A DNA stretch of 64,000 nt from Arabidopsis thaliana. Taxonomy: Eukaryota; Streptophyta; Magnoliopsida; Brassicales; Brassicaceae. A program made the position numbers and the translations under genes. Below the pieces are notes generated by a model. That model was not told where the DNA came from and made no database searches. It saw only the letters and a program-made list of their open reading frames with translations. Location: positions 7,688,101 through 7,752,100 of the forward strand of contig NC_003074.8 in the NCBI RefSeq assembly GCF_000001735.4, written 5' to 3'. Below are positions 1 to 10,254 of the stretch, one piece after another. Positions within the stretch are counted from its first letter, which is position 1. Each line of letters starts with the position of its first letter.

Positions 1-260
1 GAGGAAGAGAATCCCGAAGCAGCCAACGGCTCTCCTCTCATATCTCTTCCTCCACCCCCACCTTTCAGAGATGCCCATGTTCAGGTAAGCACGAGTAGAT
101 TCTCGAAAACTTATGTTGGTAAACTAAATTTGCCAAAAAGTAAGTACTCGGAGATGATGATCCTCACGAATCTCGTGTGCTTTGTGTTCAGAGAGACGAG
201 GATGATGTAAACGGTGATGTGATGGAACAGAAGAAAGCCTATGACGATGATTCCGTCTGA
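1..260 (+). CDS. 3' end of a plus-strand gene with an acidic C-terminus (partial)
   Basis: Two terminal exons are visible. Exon 1-84 is open in frame 1 and contains a proline run (LPPPPPF). It ends in CAG before a GTAAGC donor. A 107-bp intron follows, and exon 192-260 begins after TTCAG and ends in TGA at 258-260. The joined frame ends in an acidic tail with DEDD and YDDDSV. The start lies outside the window, so the function cannot be read from what is present. From gene order I expect a CCCH zinc-finger gene next to ATXR2 in A. thaliana, but no zinc-finger motif is visible here. Confidence is good that this is a real gene end and low on identity. Confidence 0.7.
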
Positions 261-528
261 TCAAGACTTTGAACATTAAAAAGTAGCCTGTTTGTTAGGT
301 GCAATATTGACGACCATGATTAGAATCGGTACATGCTTTGTTCATCATCTTTAGATATATATTGAAAAAGAACTAAAGCTTGATCTTCAAACGAAGATGT
401 CCTTTTATTGTTTCAATGTTGCGTAGAGAAACTAACGCCATACTCTTTATTTCAGTAGTGATTTCCAGTGTAATCACTATATAGGCAAAATTGAAAATTT
501 CTGTTCTTTTGAAAACAAAAATTATGCT

Positions 529-3344
529 TCAAATTGATGAAGAATCTTCAAGACACTTAGAGCACTTGCAGCTGAAACCATAGTCTGCAAGTAATGCTTG
601 TCTCTCTTTGTATGGAAGCTCCTCGTCGATATATGAAATCGTCACCTGTTGTTTTACATATGGAACTCAAAAGCAAGCTCTCTTTTCCAAAATATTCAAT
701 TGCTATTACGATTAAAGAGAAGATGCGTACCTCTTCGTTCTTGCTGATGCGTCTTAATGCAATTATCACTGCTTGTCCGTCTCTGTCCTGCAAAACCCAC
801 AAGACAAACGAGTTACACTTGGATTCAGTCTGAAAGTGTTGATGAAAAATCTTCGATCCTTAAGATTTGTAGGCCATAAAGAGGACGAAGATGTAAGAAG
901 GATACCTCTTCTCTTTTGAAGGCTTTTGCATTAGGGCAACAAGAATGGTTCATACAGCTTTGCAGAGGGAAGAAGGCCGTTCCTAAACACAAATACAGAT
1001 GATGTAATAATGTCAAATCTTGGTTACAAGTTACATAACTCCTCTGTTTTATGGTTACAATGTTCCCTTCATTTCTAACCTTGGCAACAGTCCGAGTACT
1101 CATCACCAAGAGCATCTAGAAACGGTCTTGTGATTTCCTCGGTTTCTTCCTATCATAATGAGAATAAGAAACTGGTAAGCGTCGATAGATTTTGGTCAAA
1201 GAACAAACAGGTGGAAAGCATTACTCTGTTCAGACCTTTTCTGCATCAGGAAGATCATCAATATACAAGAAATAGTCCTCTACTGGTGATGCTACCACCA
1301 AGTCTCTGCCAGAGATCAAAGCATATTGTGGGTAAATTCATTGTAAATGTAAGAGTATAAACAGGAGTTGACGACTCTTACAGGTTATTCAGCTCAAACA
1401 TGCCGATGATATTCCCATAGATTTCGAGGGAGAACACTTATCAGCGTCAAGGAATGACCCTCTATGAGTAAAAAATAGAAGTAGGAAACGATGGTACAGA
1501 TAATATATCAAACTGACTAGGGGGGATACGGGCTTCACATTCTTTGTCAAATATGGCTATCTTCAGGAGCTCCAAAGACTGGAGATAAAACAATATTATT
1601 CAGTTGGCAAAACAGTCAGGATTTGAAATTGATGCACTGGCGATTGTGATCTCTACACAAAACACGGCAAGTAAACTCAACCTTCAAATGATATTATACA
1701 ACTGAAACACCTACCGTACACGCAAGGTTCTTTATTTGCATCCTGAAGGCTCCTTCATCAGTAGGATCAACATCATCTGGCAATGCAATGCAGTCCCACC
1801 ACCTACCAAAGAGTTTTAGATAATTTATATGTGGCGTAGGTATATCACCGAAAAGCTTATTAAGTATGATCATGAGGTACCATATGTAATTTGGATCACA
1901 TTCAGAAACACATAGAAAAAAAAAGCAAGTGATTCATTTTCTTCTTCAACAGTCAAGAAATATCTAATGGCAACATCAATGTATACCTTCTTTTGTATCC
2001 AATCGATACTGGTTTCCATGCTTCCAAGAGAAGCGACTGCTTTGGCTCACTCTGTTTCGCTTTTTTGTCCACATGTTCTGCTTTCAGTTTCCTGTACCTT
2101 AGAATGGTAAAGGCGATTGCCTAGCCATAATACATTTTCCAGAACAGGTTAGTTTATTTTATTTATATAGTATGCGAAAGGGTCATTCCCCGTAAACTAA
2201 TATGTCGAAAGTTCCATGGCATTTTATATACGATATTCAAAAAGTAGACATAACAACTTATACAAGATATACCTTCGCAGCCAGGAGAAAAATATCATTG
2301 GTATCTGAAAATAAAAAAACGAAAGATATAAATATAGTTATCGCAAGACAAAACATTCAAGTCCAAAGAGACTAATAATAATTTTACCATTAGCATGTTT
2401 AATAAACTCTCCAAGCGCCTCTCTAGATATTGATTCAGACCTCTCACCAGTACAAAGTAAGGAATGAGAACTCTCCCAATCTGCCGCTGCGCATGATTCA
2501 CTATATCATATTGAAACAACACATTAGTATAAAAACGATAATGTATACGAAAGCTGAAGACCTTAAATCTCAATTACCTGCAGTAGAAAGCCTCCTGACA
2601 TCCTCCAGGACACGAAAGAGGCGACGGCAAAGGAAACTTATCAGTATGCGGCAATGCCATTTCACCATTCATCAAAGAACTAACAACTCCTTCTGGAAGA
2701 GTATTATGGCTTGAACTGCTTCCACCACATTGTTCCTCATTTCCATTGTACTTCACACATTCATCTTCTTCGGATGAATCGTCGTCACAACAACCAGAGA
2801 CACCGAGATTCTTGAAATAGAGTTTCCTGCCGATTTGTTTCTCGATTGATCCAATGAACCGGAAACAAAAACTGCAAACTAAACAATCCACCTTGTTGGA
2901 AGAATGTTGGATACCAACAAGAATCTCATCTTTCAAAATGAGTTCATCTTCGTCAAACTCTGAATTTGCATAAACACCTAAACATTTGGAAGAAATCAAA
3001 TTTGAATAAACTACATTAGAACCACTGAGAAATTTAAGAATCTAAACAAAAACTAAAGTAAGAACTTAAACCTTTTCCAATGGTTCCATTGTTTTTCACT
3101 TCAATTCCATTGCATCTTCTACTAGTTATAAGCTTGTTGAAATACTCCTGAAGAAGACACAAATTGAGAAACCAGAATCGAGCTCAGTCACTATAACATT
3201 CTATGGAGATTAGCCTCAAACATGCGTATAGAGAGAGAGAGAGAGGGAGAGGGATTTTACCTGAAGTTGGGGAGTTGGAAGCGGAGCAAGAAGAGCGGCG
3301 ACATCCGCGGCGAAGTTTTCGTCGGTTTTGTAAACGGAATCCAT
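529..3344 (-). CDS. ATXR2: SET-domain lysine methyltransferase with MYND-type zinc finger (ATXR2)
   Basis: Fourteen coding exons were traced on the minus strand: 3344-3261, 3147-3072, 2977-2578, 2500-2388, 2304-2273, 2120-1987, 1802-1715, 1578-1530, 1436-1382, 1305-1236, 1149-1080, 982-906, 787-731 and 645-529. They join in frame to 473 residues, the length of A. thaliana ATXR2/SDG36. The protein starts MDSVYKTDENFAAD. A MYND-like cysteine cluster (CLVCSFC, then CPGGC, YCSESC and a final H/C) splits the SET region. The SET core has the NHSC motif followed by ISYIDEELPYKER, and the C-terminus has the post-SET cysteines CKCSKC. ATXR2 is reported to deposit H3K36me3 at LBD genes with ARF7/ARF19 during callus formation. 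The enzyme acts in the nucleus. All introns are GT-AG and no lesion was seen. Confidence 0.96.
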
Positions 3345-4021
3345 AGCCGGAGATTTTCTCGTACGGCGGCGCGTCTGTGTTTTTAATTTGGTGCTATTTT
3401 GACTGTTTGGGTCCGGAAGGACCAGATAGACTCTTTGGAGTTGAGATGGATGACCCGAGCCGGATCCATACCCGTCCTCAATTTCTAAACCAAATTAGTG
3501 AAACTTTGTCTTTGTGAAGTGATTTTAGGCATTAGAACTATTTGTAATTGATCCATAATATCCAACTTTTTATTTGAATTGAAATTAAACTATTAAAAGT
3601 TATCAAAATTAGGTTATAGTAAGGAAACGTATAAATAATTTTTAATTAAATCTCTTTAATTTAAATATTTCGACTGAATTATGTAAAATTTAAAATACAT
3701 TATATAGGGTTAACTTAAACAAGCATAACCTACCAAAAATTTAATCAAAGTTCAAAACAATTATATGAATCAAGAAGTATGTTGTTGACACAAAAAAAGA
3801 AATTGAGGACAGGAAAATATTATTAGAAAACTGAGTAATTAATTATGAGAATCCTTTTACGAATAAGTAAGATAAAAGACATGCCTTTCTTAGTTTTCTT
3901 AATTAATACAACAAACCTTAAACTTAAAGTATTCACTAATTTTTTTTTAAGAATATGATGATGATCATATTTATTATACTAATAATTCTTCTTTTACTTA
4001 TCATCTGAAAAAACCAACTAA
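3345..4021. other. Intergenic: ATXR2 promoter side and 3' side of the 80-aa gene
   Basis: AT-rich spacer with no supported gene. The 3655-3780 stretch resembles segments near 4960-5090, 6890-6970 and 8580-8690 in the ASK spacers, so the repeated spacer module already starts here. Confidence 0.6.
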
Positions 4022-4348
4022 TTAAGATGAAGAGGAAGACTTCTGCTTCACAATAGAAGTTCCTGTAACTTTGATCATAGATTTGAGTCGTTTATCCATC
4101 TTTAGATATTCAATTGTCTTCATATACTTGGGATCTATACCTCGGTTTGTTTTAGTGAACTCGATCATTCTCTTCTCCAAATCCTAGATTTTACAAAGGT
4201 TTAACTAATGTGTTCTACATAGAATAAAAACATTAGAAGTTTCAAAAATACCAGAAAAAACATTTACCTTCACTTGCTCTTCATCTACTTCCGGTGCTTC
4301 CATGAGACGATCCAATTCGGCTTCAATCTCAGCCTCTGTAAGAACCAT
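4022..4348 (-). CDS. Unrecognised two-exon gene for an 80-aa charged protein
   Basis: Exon 1 (4348-4268, 27 codons) begins MVLTEAEIEAELDRLMEAPE and ends in AAG before GTAAAT. After an 84-bp intron ending in CTAG, exon 2 (4183-4022) encodes DLEKRMIEFTKTNRGIDP and more, ends in a serine run (KQKSSSSS) and stops with TAA. The splice is phase 0 and gives 80 residues: an acidic, helix-prone N-terminal third and a basic, lysine-rich C-terminal half, with no signal peptide or membrane segment. I do not recognise the family, and it is not SKP1-like. Its upstream region (about 4445-4540) is clearly related to the proximal promoters of the neighbouring ASK genes, including a TATA-like TATAAATT about 100 bp before the ATG. 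That argues for expression similar to the ASK array. Coding status is inferred from the clean splice and codon pattern. Each exon is short enough for simple ORF searches to miss. Confidence 0.6.
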
Positions 4349-4444
4349 TTCTTGAATTCTTCTTTTCGTAGTAGAACAAGAGAAAAAGAGTTTTGTATAT
4401 ATATTTTGTTTTTGTTCTTCTTCTTCGTTCTTGTTAATGCTTTC

Positions 4445-4540
4445 CTCAATTTATAGATGTATTGTGTGTCATGTAAGTCACATAAAAGCATCACTTTATA
4501 TATCTACTCATGTTGATGTTGTTCTTCCACAAAGTCTTTG
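4445..4540 (-). promoter_or_regulatory. ASK-type promoter block of the 80-aa gene
   Basis: On the minus strand a TATA-like TATAAATT lies near 4447-4455. Upstream of it is sequence matching the ASK promoters, including (plus-strand letters) GTCATGTAAGTCAC and CTACTCATGTTGATGTTGTT. The order and spacing of these pieces are the same as upstream of ASK8, ASK7, ASK9 and ASK10. Confidence 0.6.
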
Positions 4541-5380
4541 ATATATTTACCTATTCTGTGTCATTTTGATTAAAACTGCAACTTTTTTTTTTTAACTAGG
4601 GAAACTCTTGCTTACAGTATTTAATTACTCCTAAATTTTTATGTAGTTCCTTTTTTTAATCCATTGAACTTTAAGCACCGATCGACTCAAAATAAAGTAT
4701 TAAACCTTTTTCATATAGTATAGATTAATGCACACACTTTCTGTAAATGCATAAATATCACGTCTTATATGTGAATTTGAAAGACATACCCAATGTTAAC
4801 AATCTACAACCTTTAGTTAAAATTTTACATGTTTCAATAATTGTTTTGCAACAAATTTATAAATCTCAAGAACTCTTTTGTTTGTTAAACAATTTTGTAT
4901 ATATCTCAATTTTGTTAATAAGGATAAGAATAAGAATAAGAATATGTCAGTATAGTTTTTTAATTAAATCTATAACTTTAATTATTTTGACTCAAGATAT
5001 GTATAACTTTAAATACATTTTATAAGGTTTAAACAAGACATAAACTATCAGAATTTTAGTCAAAACAACTATAGGAATACAAAAGTATATTATTGAGTAA
5101 AAAGGAGTATTTTTTACTTTCACAAAGAACGAAATATATGTCTACTTTCATTATTTAATTAATAAACTTTGATGAAGTCATCATCAATTACATTGATCAA
5201 GAAATTGAAAAACACTTAAACACACCAAAGAAAAAAAAGATAAAAGAAAGAAAGCAGCTGCTTTCATTATTGGATCATCGAACGTAGATGAAGTCACCAT
5301 CACCTAGATTGATAACGAAACACATACTAAATAAGAAAGAAAAGAAAAGAAAGAAAGCTGTTTAGGTTTTGATAATCCGC
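4541..5380. other. Intergenic spacer of the ASK array
   Basis: No gene seen. It holds AT-rich repeated modules shared with other ASK spacers, for example the 4790-4870 stretch, which resembles 6665-6725. The 3' flank of ASK8 (about 5139-5335) consists of two diverged copies of a roughly 110-bp unit. Confidence 0.6.
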
Positions 5381-5839
5381 TCATTCAAAAGCCCATTTAT
5401 TCTCCCTACGAATCGCTGCTTCTTCCTCAGGTGTTAAATCATTCTCAATGTTGAAGAATTCGCGCATCTGCTTCGGAGTGTTGCCTTTGATCATATCCGC
5501 GACGGTTTGGCCTGCTAGATGAAGAAGGCTTTTGTTGTTTAGGAAATTCGCAGCATTGGTGAGAGCAAAGATCGTGGATTTATCTTTTTCCATGAACTCC
5601 TTGTCCCACTTCTCGAGATCATCGTCGGAGCAAGGATTAGCGGCATCGACGTGGTGCTTGTTGCAGTACTCGATCACCATCTCAAGAATCTCGCTTGTCA
5701 TCTTTAAAACCAGGATTACGTTATCTGTACATTCGGCTTCAATCATATGAGCTATGGTCTGGCATTGGCGTGCGGTCTCTTCTTCAATCTCAAACGTTTT
5801 ACCCTCGGAGCTCTTCAACATGATCTTTTTCGTCGACAT
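5381..5839 (-). CDS. ASK8: SKP1-like protein ASK8
   Basis: A single-exon gene of 152 aa. SKP1 proteins bridge the cullin CUL1 and F-box proteins in SCF E3 ubiquitin ligases in nucleus and cytosol. The N-terminal half has the BTB/POZ fold signature starting [20 protein letters not shown]. The middle has the conserved [12 protein letters not shown]. The C-terminal half has WDKEFMEKD, the helix ending in [20 protein letters not shown], and the tail [19 protein letters not shown] then KWAFE, all expected for F-box binding. The tail reads WAFE, as in the sister genes. Typical ASKs are about 155-170 aa, so it is full length. It is the first of four tandem paralogs, all transcribed on the minus strand, with a TATAAATA at 5963-5970 about 125 bp upstream. 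Confidence 0.95.
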   Translation of the reverse strand: MSTKKIMLKSSEGKTFEIEEETARQCQTIAHMIEAECTDNVILVLKMTSEILEMVIEYCNKHHVDAANPCSDDDLEKWDKEFMEKDKSTIFALTNAANFLNNKSLLHLAGQTVADMIKGNTPKQMREFFNIENDLTPEEEAAIRRENKWAFE

Positions 5840-5962
5840 TGTTGTTTTCTTTGTGGGGGAGATTTGTTTTTTTTCTCTGGAAGAAATTTTGATGAAAGAT
5901 TGAAGAATTGAGAAAATGATTGAGTAATAAGGTAATGAAGTTATGAACCTATGAGTCTTGTC

Positions 5963-6250
5963 TATTTATAAGCCCTAACTTTCATAGATGCATGTATCGT
6001 GTCAAGTAAGTCACGAAAGCATGAAGTTGTATGTCTACTCATGTTGATGTTGTTCTTCCATTAAGTCTTTTTTTTATGTGTCTTTTTGATTAAAACCACA
6101 ACATTTTTATGTGTTTACTTGTAAGTTAGTATGTAAGCCCTAACTTTCATAGATACATGTATGATGTATCGTGTCAAGTAAGTCACAAAATCATTAAGTT
6201 ATCTACTCATGTTATGTTGTTTTAATTTCCACTAAAGTATTTTTCTATGT
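5963..6250 (-). promoter_or_regulatory. ASK8 promoter, two tandem copies of the upstream block
   Basis: The proximal copy (about 5963-6067) has the TATA box TATAAATA with AGGGCT just upstream, an RY-like ATGCATG, GTGACTTACTTGACACGATA and a CATGAGTAGACATAC stretch (minus-strand sense). A second copy lies at about 6130-6240. It repeats the AGTTAGGGCTTAC, GTGACTTACTTGACACGATA and ACATGAGTAGATAA pieces but without a good TATA box. Confidence 0.6.
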
Positions 6251-6514
6251 GTCTTTTAGATTATAACTACAACTTTTTTTTTAATTAGAAAATTCGTGTT
6301 TTACAGTGTTTACTCCTAAGTTTCTATATAATTCTTCTTTTAATTCTTTGTTTTTTATTATTATATACTGGACTCAATTTTCCCAAATAAACTTTTTCAT
6401 CAAGAATGCACTATACGATGTTGTTTTATACACATTAACGCGTCTTCAAACTTTCTATAATTGCATGCATAAATATCACGTCGTCTTACGCAATTGATAG
6501 TATTACACGGCAAT

Positions 6515-6663
6515 TGATAGAGGCCCTCGCAGTAATATCTAACTCCAAATGTATATCAAACTTTAATTTAGACACAATCAAAGAAAAATGAAAAACAAGT
6601 TTCAAGTTTCAGACTATACTAAGAGACTCGATCAATGATGCTTAAGTCAGAACTCAGGACAAC
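6515..6663. repeat. Copied fragment of the PEX22 3' flank
   Basis: This stretch matches 13040-13175, directly downstream of the PEX22 stop codon, over about 140 bp with only small differences. One example is a shared AATGTATATCAAACTTTAAT. The order and orientation are the same. Because the 13-kb copy abuts a real gene end, this copy is most simply a transplanted piece of the PEX22 3' region. Confidence 0.75.
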
Positions 6664-7389
6664 GCATTTGAATACGGCCTTTAGTTGAAATTTCAAATGT
6701 TTTAATAATTGTTTTGCAACAAACCCATGTAAAAAAAGAAATCATTTCATCATCGTATTACACGGACGGTAATATAGTCTTTGTTTCACTTTAACAAAAA
6801 AAAAAAAATATAGTCTTTGTCTCTTTTTCTATATCTATTTGTTTTTCTTGATACTAAAAATGTAAAAGCGTATCATTTTCTGTTAAACAGTAAGTATCAT
6901 TTTTAATACATTTTATACGGTTAAACAACCCAAAACCTACCAAAATTAAACCAAAACAATTCTATATATGCATACAAAAGTTTTTTAGTATACAAATAAA
7001 CGAAATATAGTTTCTTTGATATATTTAATATTTTTATGTGTTTGGATTAAAACCACAACTACTTTTTATTATAGGAATACAAAAGTATTTCATCGAGCAA
7101 AGAAGAGTATGTTTTTTAGTATCACAATAAACGAAATATATGTCTACTTTCATTATTTGATTATTGAACTTTGATGAAGTCATCATCAACTACATTGATC
7201 AAGAAATTGAAAAACACACACTAACGAAGAAAGAAAAAGAAAAAAGAACAGAAAGAAAGCTTCTTTCATTATTAGATTGTCGAACGTAGACGAAGTCACC
7301 ATCATCTACATTGATAACGAAACTGAATAACACACACTAAAAGAGAGAAAAGAAAAGCAAGAAAAGCTTCTTAGGTTTTGATAATCCGC
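6664..7389. other. Intergenic spacer between ASK8 and ASK7
   Basis: No gene seen. It holds AT-rich repeat modules and, at about 7141-7345, the two-unit 3' flank typical of the ASK genes (a roughly 110-bp unit in two diverged copies). Confidence 0.6.
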
Positions 7390-7767
7390 TCATTCAAAAG
7401 CCCATTTATTGTCGTTGACCATATCCGCGACTGTTTGGTAAGCTAGAGCAAGAAGGCTTTTGATGTGTAGGTCATACGCAGCATTCATGAGATGAAAGAT
7501 CGTGTATTGATCTTTTTCCATGAACTCCTTGTCCCACTTCTTGAGATCCTCATCGGAGCAAGGATTAGCGGCATCGACGTGGTGCTTGTTGCAGTACTCG
7601 ATCACCATCTCAAGAATCTCGCTTGTCACGTTTGAAACCGGGATTACGTTATCCGTACATTCGGCTTCAATCATATGAGCTATGGTCTGGCATTGGCGTG
7701 CGGTCTCTTCTTCAATCTCAAACATTTTACCATCTGAGCTCTTCAACATGATCTTTTTTGTCGACAT
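7390..7767 (-). CDS. ASK7: SKP1-like protein ASK7, internally shortened
   Basis: A single-exon gene of 125 aa, the published length of A. thaliana ASK7. Residues 1 to about 118 align with ASK8, including the POZ half, [20 protein letters not shown] and WDKEFMEKD. The protein then jumps from VADMVNDN to KWAFE. The 27 residues around [17 protein letters not shown] and [12 protein letters not shown] are missing as an in-frame deletion of about 81 bp. This segment supplies the last helices that contact F-box proteins in SKP1, so F-box binding is probably altered or lost while the cullin-binding half is kept. The frame is open and the promoter matches that of its neighbours. Confidence 0.92.
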   Translation of the reverse strand: MSTKKIMLKSSDGKMFEIEEETARQCQTIAHMIEAECTDNVIPVSNVTSEILEMVIEYCNKHHVDAANPCSDEDLKKWDKEFMEKDQYTIFHLMNAAYDLHIKSLLALAYQTVADMVNDNKWAFE

Positions 7768-7879
7768 TGTTGTTTTCTTTGTGGGGGAGATTTTTTTTTC
7801 TCTGGAAGAAATTTTGATGAAAGATTGAAAAATTGAGAGAATGATTGAGTAATAAGGTAATGAAAATGAGTCTTGTCTA

Positions 7880-8116
7880 TTTATAAGCCCTAACTTTCAC
7901 AGATGCATGTATCGTGTCATGTAAGTCACGAAAGCATGAAGTTGTATGTCTACTCATGTTGATGTTGTTCTTCCACTAAAGTATATTTTTTTTTGTGTCT
8001 TTTTGATTAAAACAACAACTTTTTTATGTGTTTACTTGTAAGTTAGTATGTAAGCCCTAACTTTTTCATAGATACATGTATGATGTATCGTGTCAATTAA
8101 GTCACAAAATCATTAA
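7880..8116 (-). promoter_or_regulatory. ASK7 promoter with a truncated second copy
   Basis: The proximal block with TATAAATA and the RY-like ATGCATG spans about 7880-7982. The distal copy starts near 8049 and breaks off near 8116, where it abuts an unrelated repeated module shared with 10736. Confidence 0.55.
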
Positions 8117-8880
8117 CATTGAAAGGTTATATAATCTGTAACCTTTATTTGAAATTTCATGTGTTTTAATACTTTCAATATATGGTCTTTGATTTTATAT
8201 TTTCCATATCTCTTTGTCATTTCTTAATGTATACCAAAAATGTTCCAATTAAGTAACTTCCGCACACAGTTTTAAATTTTAATTAAAAAAAAAAAACTCA
8301 TCCACTGTTTTTTCGCATAAAAAATATAAGAATTTATTCAATTATATGAAATTTTACTTTATAATAAAATCAAAATCCAGTAGTTATACGAAATTAAGTT
8401 CATTACTTCATTGTTGCTTTACGAATAAGTCTGAAATTTGAATATGTCTATATCTTATACGCATCTATAAATATATATATTATATTGCAGTTTTTGTTTT
8501 TCGTTAAAAAATATTGTATAGATCTCAATTTTTTAGAAAAGAAATATGTCAATATATATAACTTTTTTTAGTTAAATCTATTTAGCTTTTAATATTTCGC
8601 CTGAATTTTGTATAATTTTAAACACATTTTATAAGATTAACAAGCCATAACCTGTCAGAAATTTAATTAAAAAAAACAGAGGAATGCAAAAGTATTTTAT
8701 CGAGTAAAGAAGAGTATTTTTGTAAGTATCATCACAACAAACGAAATATATGTCTACTTTCATTATTTGATTATTGAACTTTGATGAACTCATCATCAAC
8801 TACATTGATCAAGATATTAAAAACACACACTAAAGAAGAAAACGAAAAGAAAAGAAAGAAAGCAGCTGCTTCCATTATTG
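8115..8880. repeat. Spacer module, copy 1 (partner at 10736-11580)
   Basis: It starts with AACATTGAAAGGTTATATAA and runs through CACTGTTTTTTCGCATAAA, GCTTTACGAATAAGTCTGAA and the ASK 3' flank. The same order is found at 10736-11580 with small indels and microsatellite length changes. It contains no gene. Confidence 0.75.
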
Positions 8881-8988
8881 GATTATCGTACGTAGATGAA
8901 GTCACCATCACCTAGATTGATAACGAAACACACACTAAATAAGAAAGAAAAGAAAAGAAAGAAAGCTGTTTAGGTTTTGATAATCCGC

Positions 8989-9450
8989 TCATTCAAAAGC
9001 CCATTTATTCTCCCTACGAATCGCTGCTTCTTCCTCAGGTGTTAAATCATTCTCAATGTTGAAGAATTCGCGAATCTGCTCAGGAGTGTTGCCTTTGATG
9101 ATTTCCGCGACGGTTTGGCATGCTAGATCAAAAAGGCTTTTGATGTTTAGGTAATTCGCAGCCTTGATGAGATCAAAGATCGTGGATGTATCTTTTTCCA
9201 TGAACTCCTTGTCCCACTTCTTGAGATCATCGTCGGAGCAAGGATTAGCGGCATCGACGTGGTGCTTGTTGCAGTACTCGATCACCATCGCAAGAATCTT
9301 GCCTGTCACGTTTGGAAGAGGGATTCCATTATCGGTACAATCATTTTCACTCATATGAGCTATGATAATCTGGCATTGGCGTGCGGCCTCTTCTTCGACC
9401 TCGAATGAGTGACCATCGGAGCTCTTCAATATGATCTTCTTCGTCGACAT
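8989..9450 (-). CDS. ASK9: SKP1-like protein ASK9
   Basis: A single-exon gene of 153 aa. It begins [20 protein letters not shown], keeps the POZ half, [29 protein letters not shown] and the complete C-terminal F-box-binding helices ending [19 protein letters not shown] plus KWAFE. It has one extra isoleucine (CQIIIAHM) compared with its sisters, from a 3-bp insertion. It groups with ASK10 in the N-terminal part and with ASK8 in the C-terminal part and 3' flank, which suggests gene conversion or unequal exchange inside the array. It should act as an SCF adaptor like the other ASKs. Confidence 0.95.
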   Translation of the reverse strand: MSTKKIILKSSDGHSFEVEEEAARQCQIIIAHMSENDCTDNGIPLPNVTGKILAMVIEYCNKHHVDAANPCSDDDLKKWDKEFMEKDTSTIFDLIKAANYLNIKSLFDLACQTVAEIIKGNTPEQIREFFNIENDLTPEEEAAIRRENKWAFE

Positions 9451-9549
9451 TATTTTTTCAGTGGGGGAGATTTTTTCTCTGGAAGATTGAAGAATTGAGT
9501 AAATGATTGAGTAATAAGGTAATGAAGTTATGAACCTATGCGTTTGTCT

Positions 9550-9835
9550 ATTTATAAGCCCTAATAACTTTCATATATGCATGTATCGTGTCAAGTAAGT
9601 CACGAAAGCTTGAAGTTGTATTGTATGTCTACTCATGTTGATGTTGTTCTTCCACTAAAGTCTTTTTTTATGTGTCTTTTTGATTAAAACCACAACTTTT
9701 TCATGTGTTTACTTGTAAGTTAGTATGTAAGCCCTAACTTTCATAGATACATGTATGATGTATCGTGTCAAGTAAGTCACACAATCATTAAGTTATCTAC
9801 TCATGTTATGTTGTTTTAATTTCCACTAAATTATT
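9550..9835 (-). promoter_or_regulatory. ASK9 promoter, two tandem copies
   Basis: The proximal copy (about 9550-9660) has TATAAATA and the ATGCATG element. The distal copy (about 9726-9834) repeats AGTTAGGGCTTAC and the GTGACTTACTTGACACGATA segment, as upstream of ASK8. Confidence 0.55.
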
Positions 9836-10254
9836 TTTTATATGTGTCTTTTAAATTATAACTACAACTTCTTTTTTTTTTTTTGGAAATTCGTGTTTTA
9901 CAGTGTTTACTCCTAAGTTTCTATGTAATTCTTTTTTTTTTTTTATCTACTGGACTCCATTTTTCCAAATAAACTTTTTCATCAAAAATGCACTACGATG
10001 ATGTTTTATAAATGAATGCATAAATATCACGTCTTACGCAATTGATAGTATTACACGGTAATATCTACCTCTTTGATTCTAACTTTTTTTAGATCTTAAT
10101 TAATACCACAAACACAAAGTTCCAAATAGGAAACTTCAGCTCACAATTTTAATCAAAACAATTACATATGAATACAAAAGTTTTTTACAATACACAATGA
10201 ATGAAATATATATGTCATTATTGGATTATTGAATTCACAAGTACTTGCCAATAA

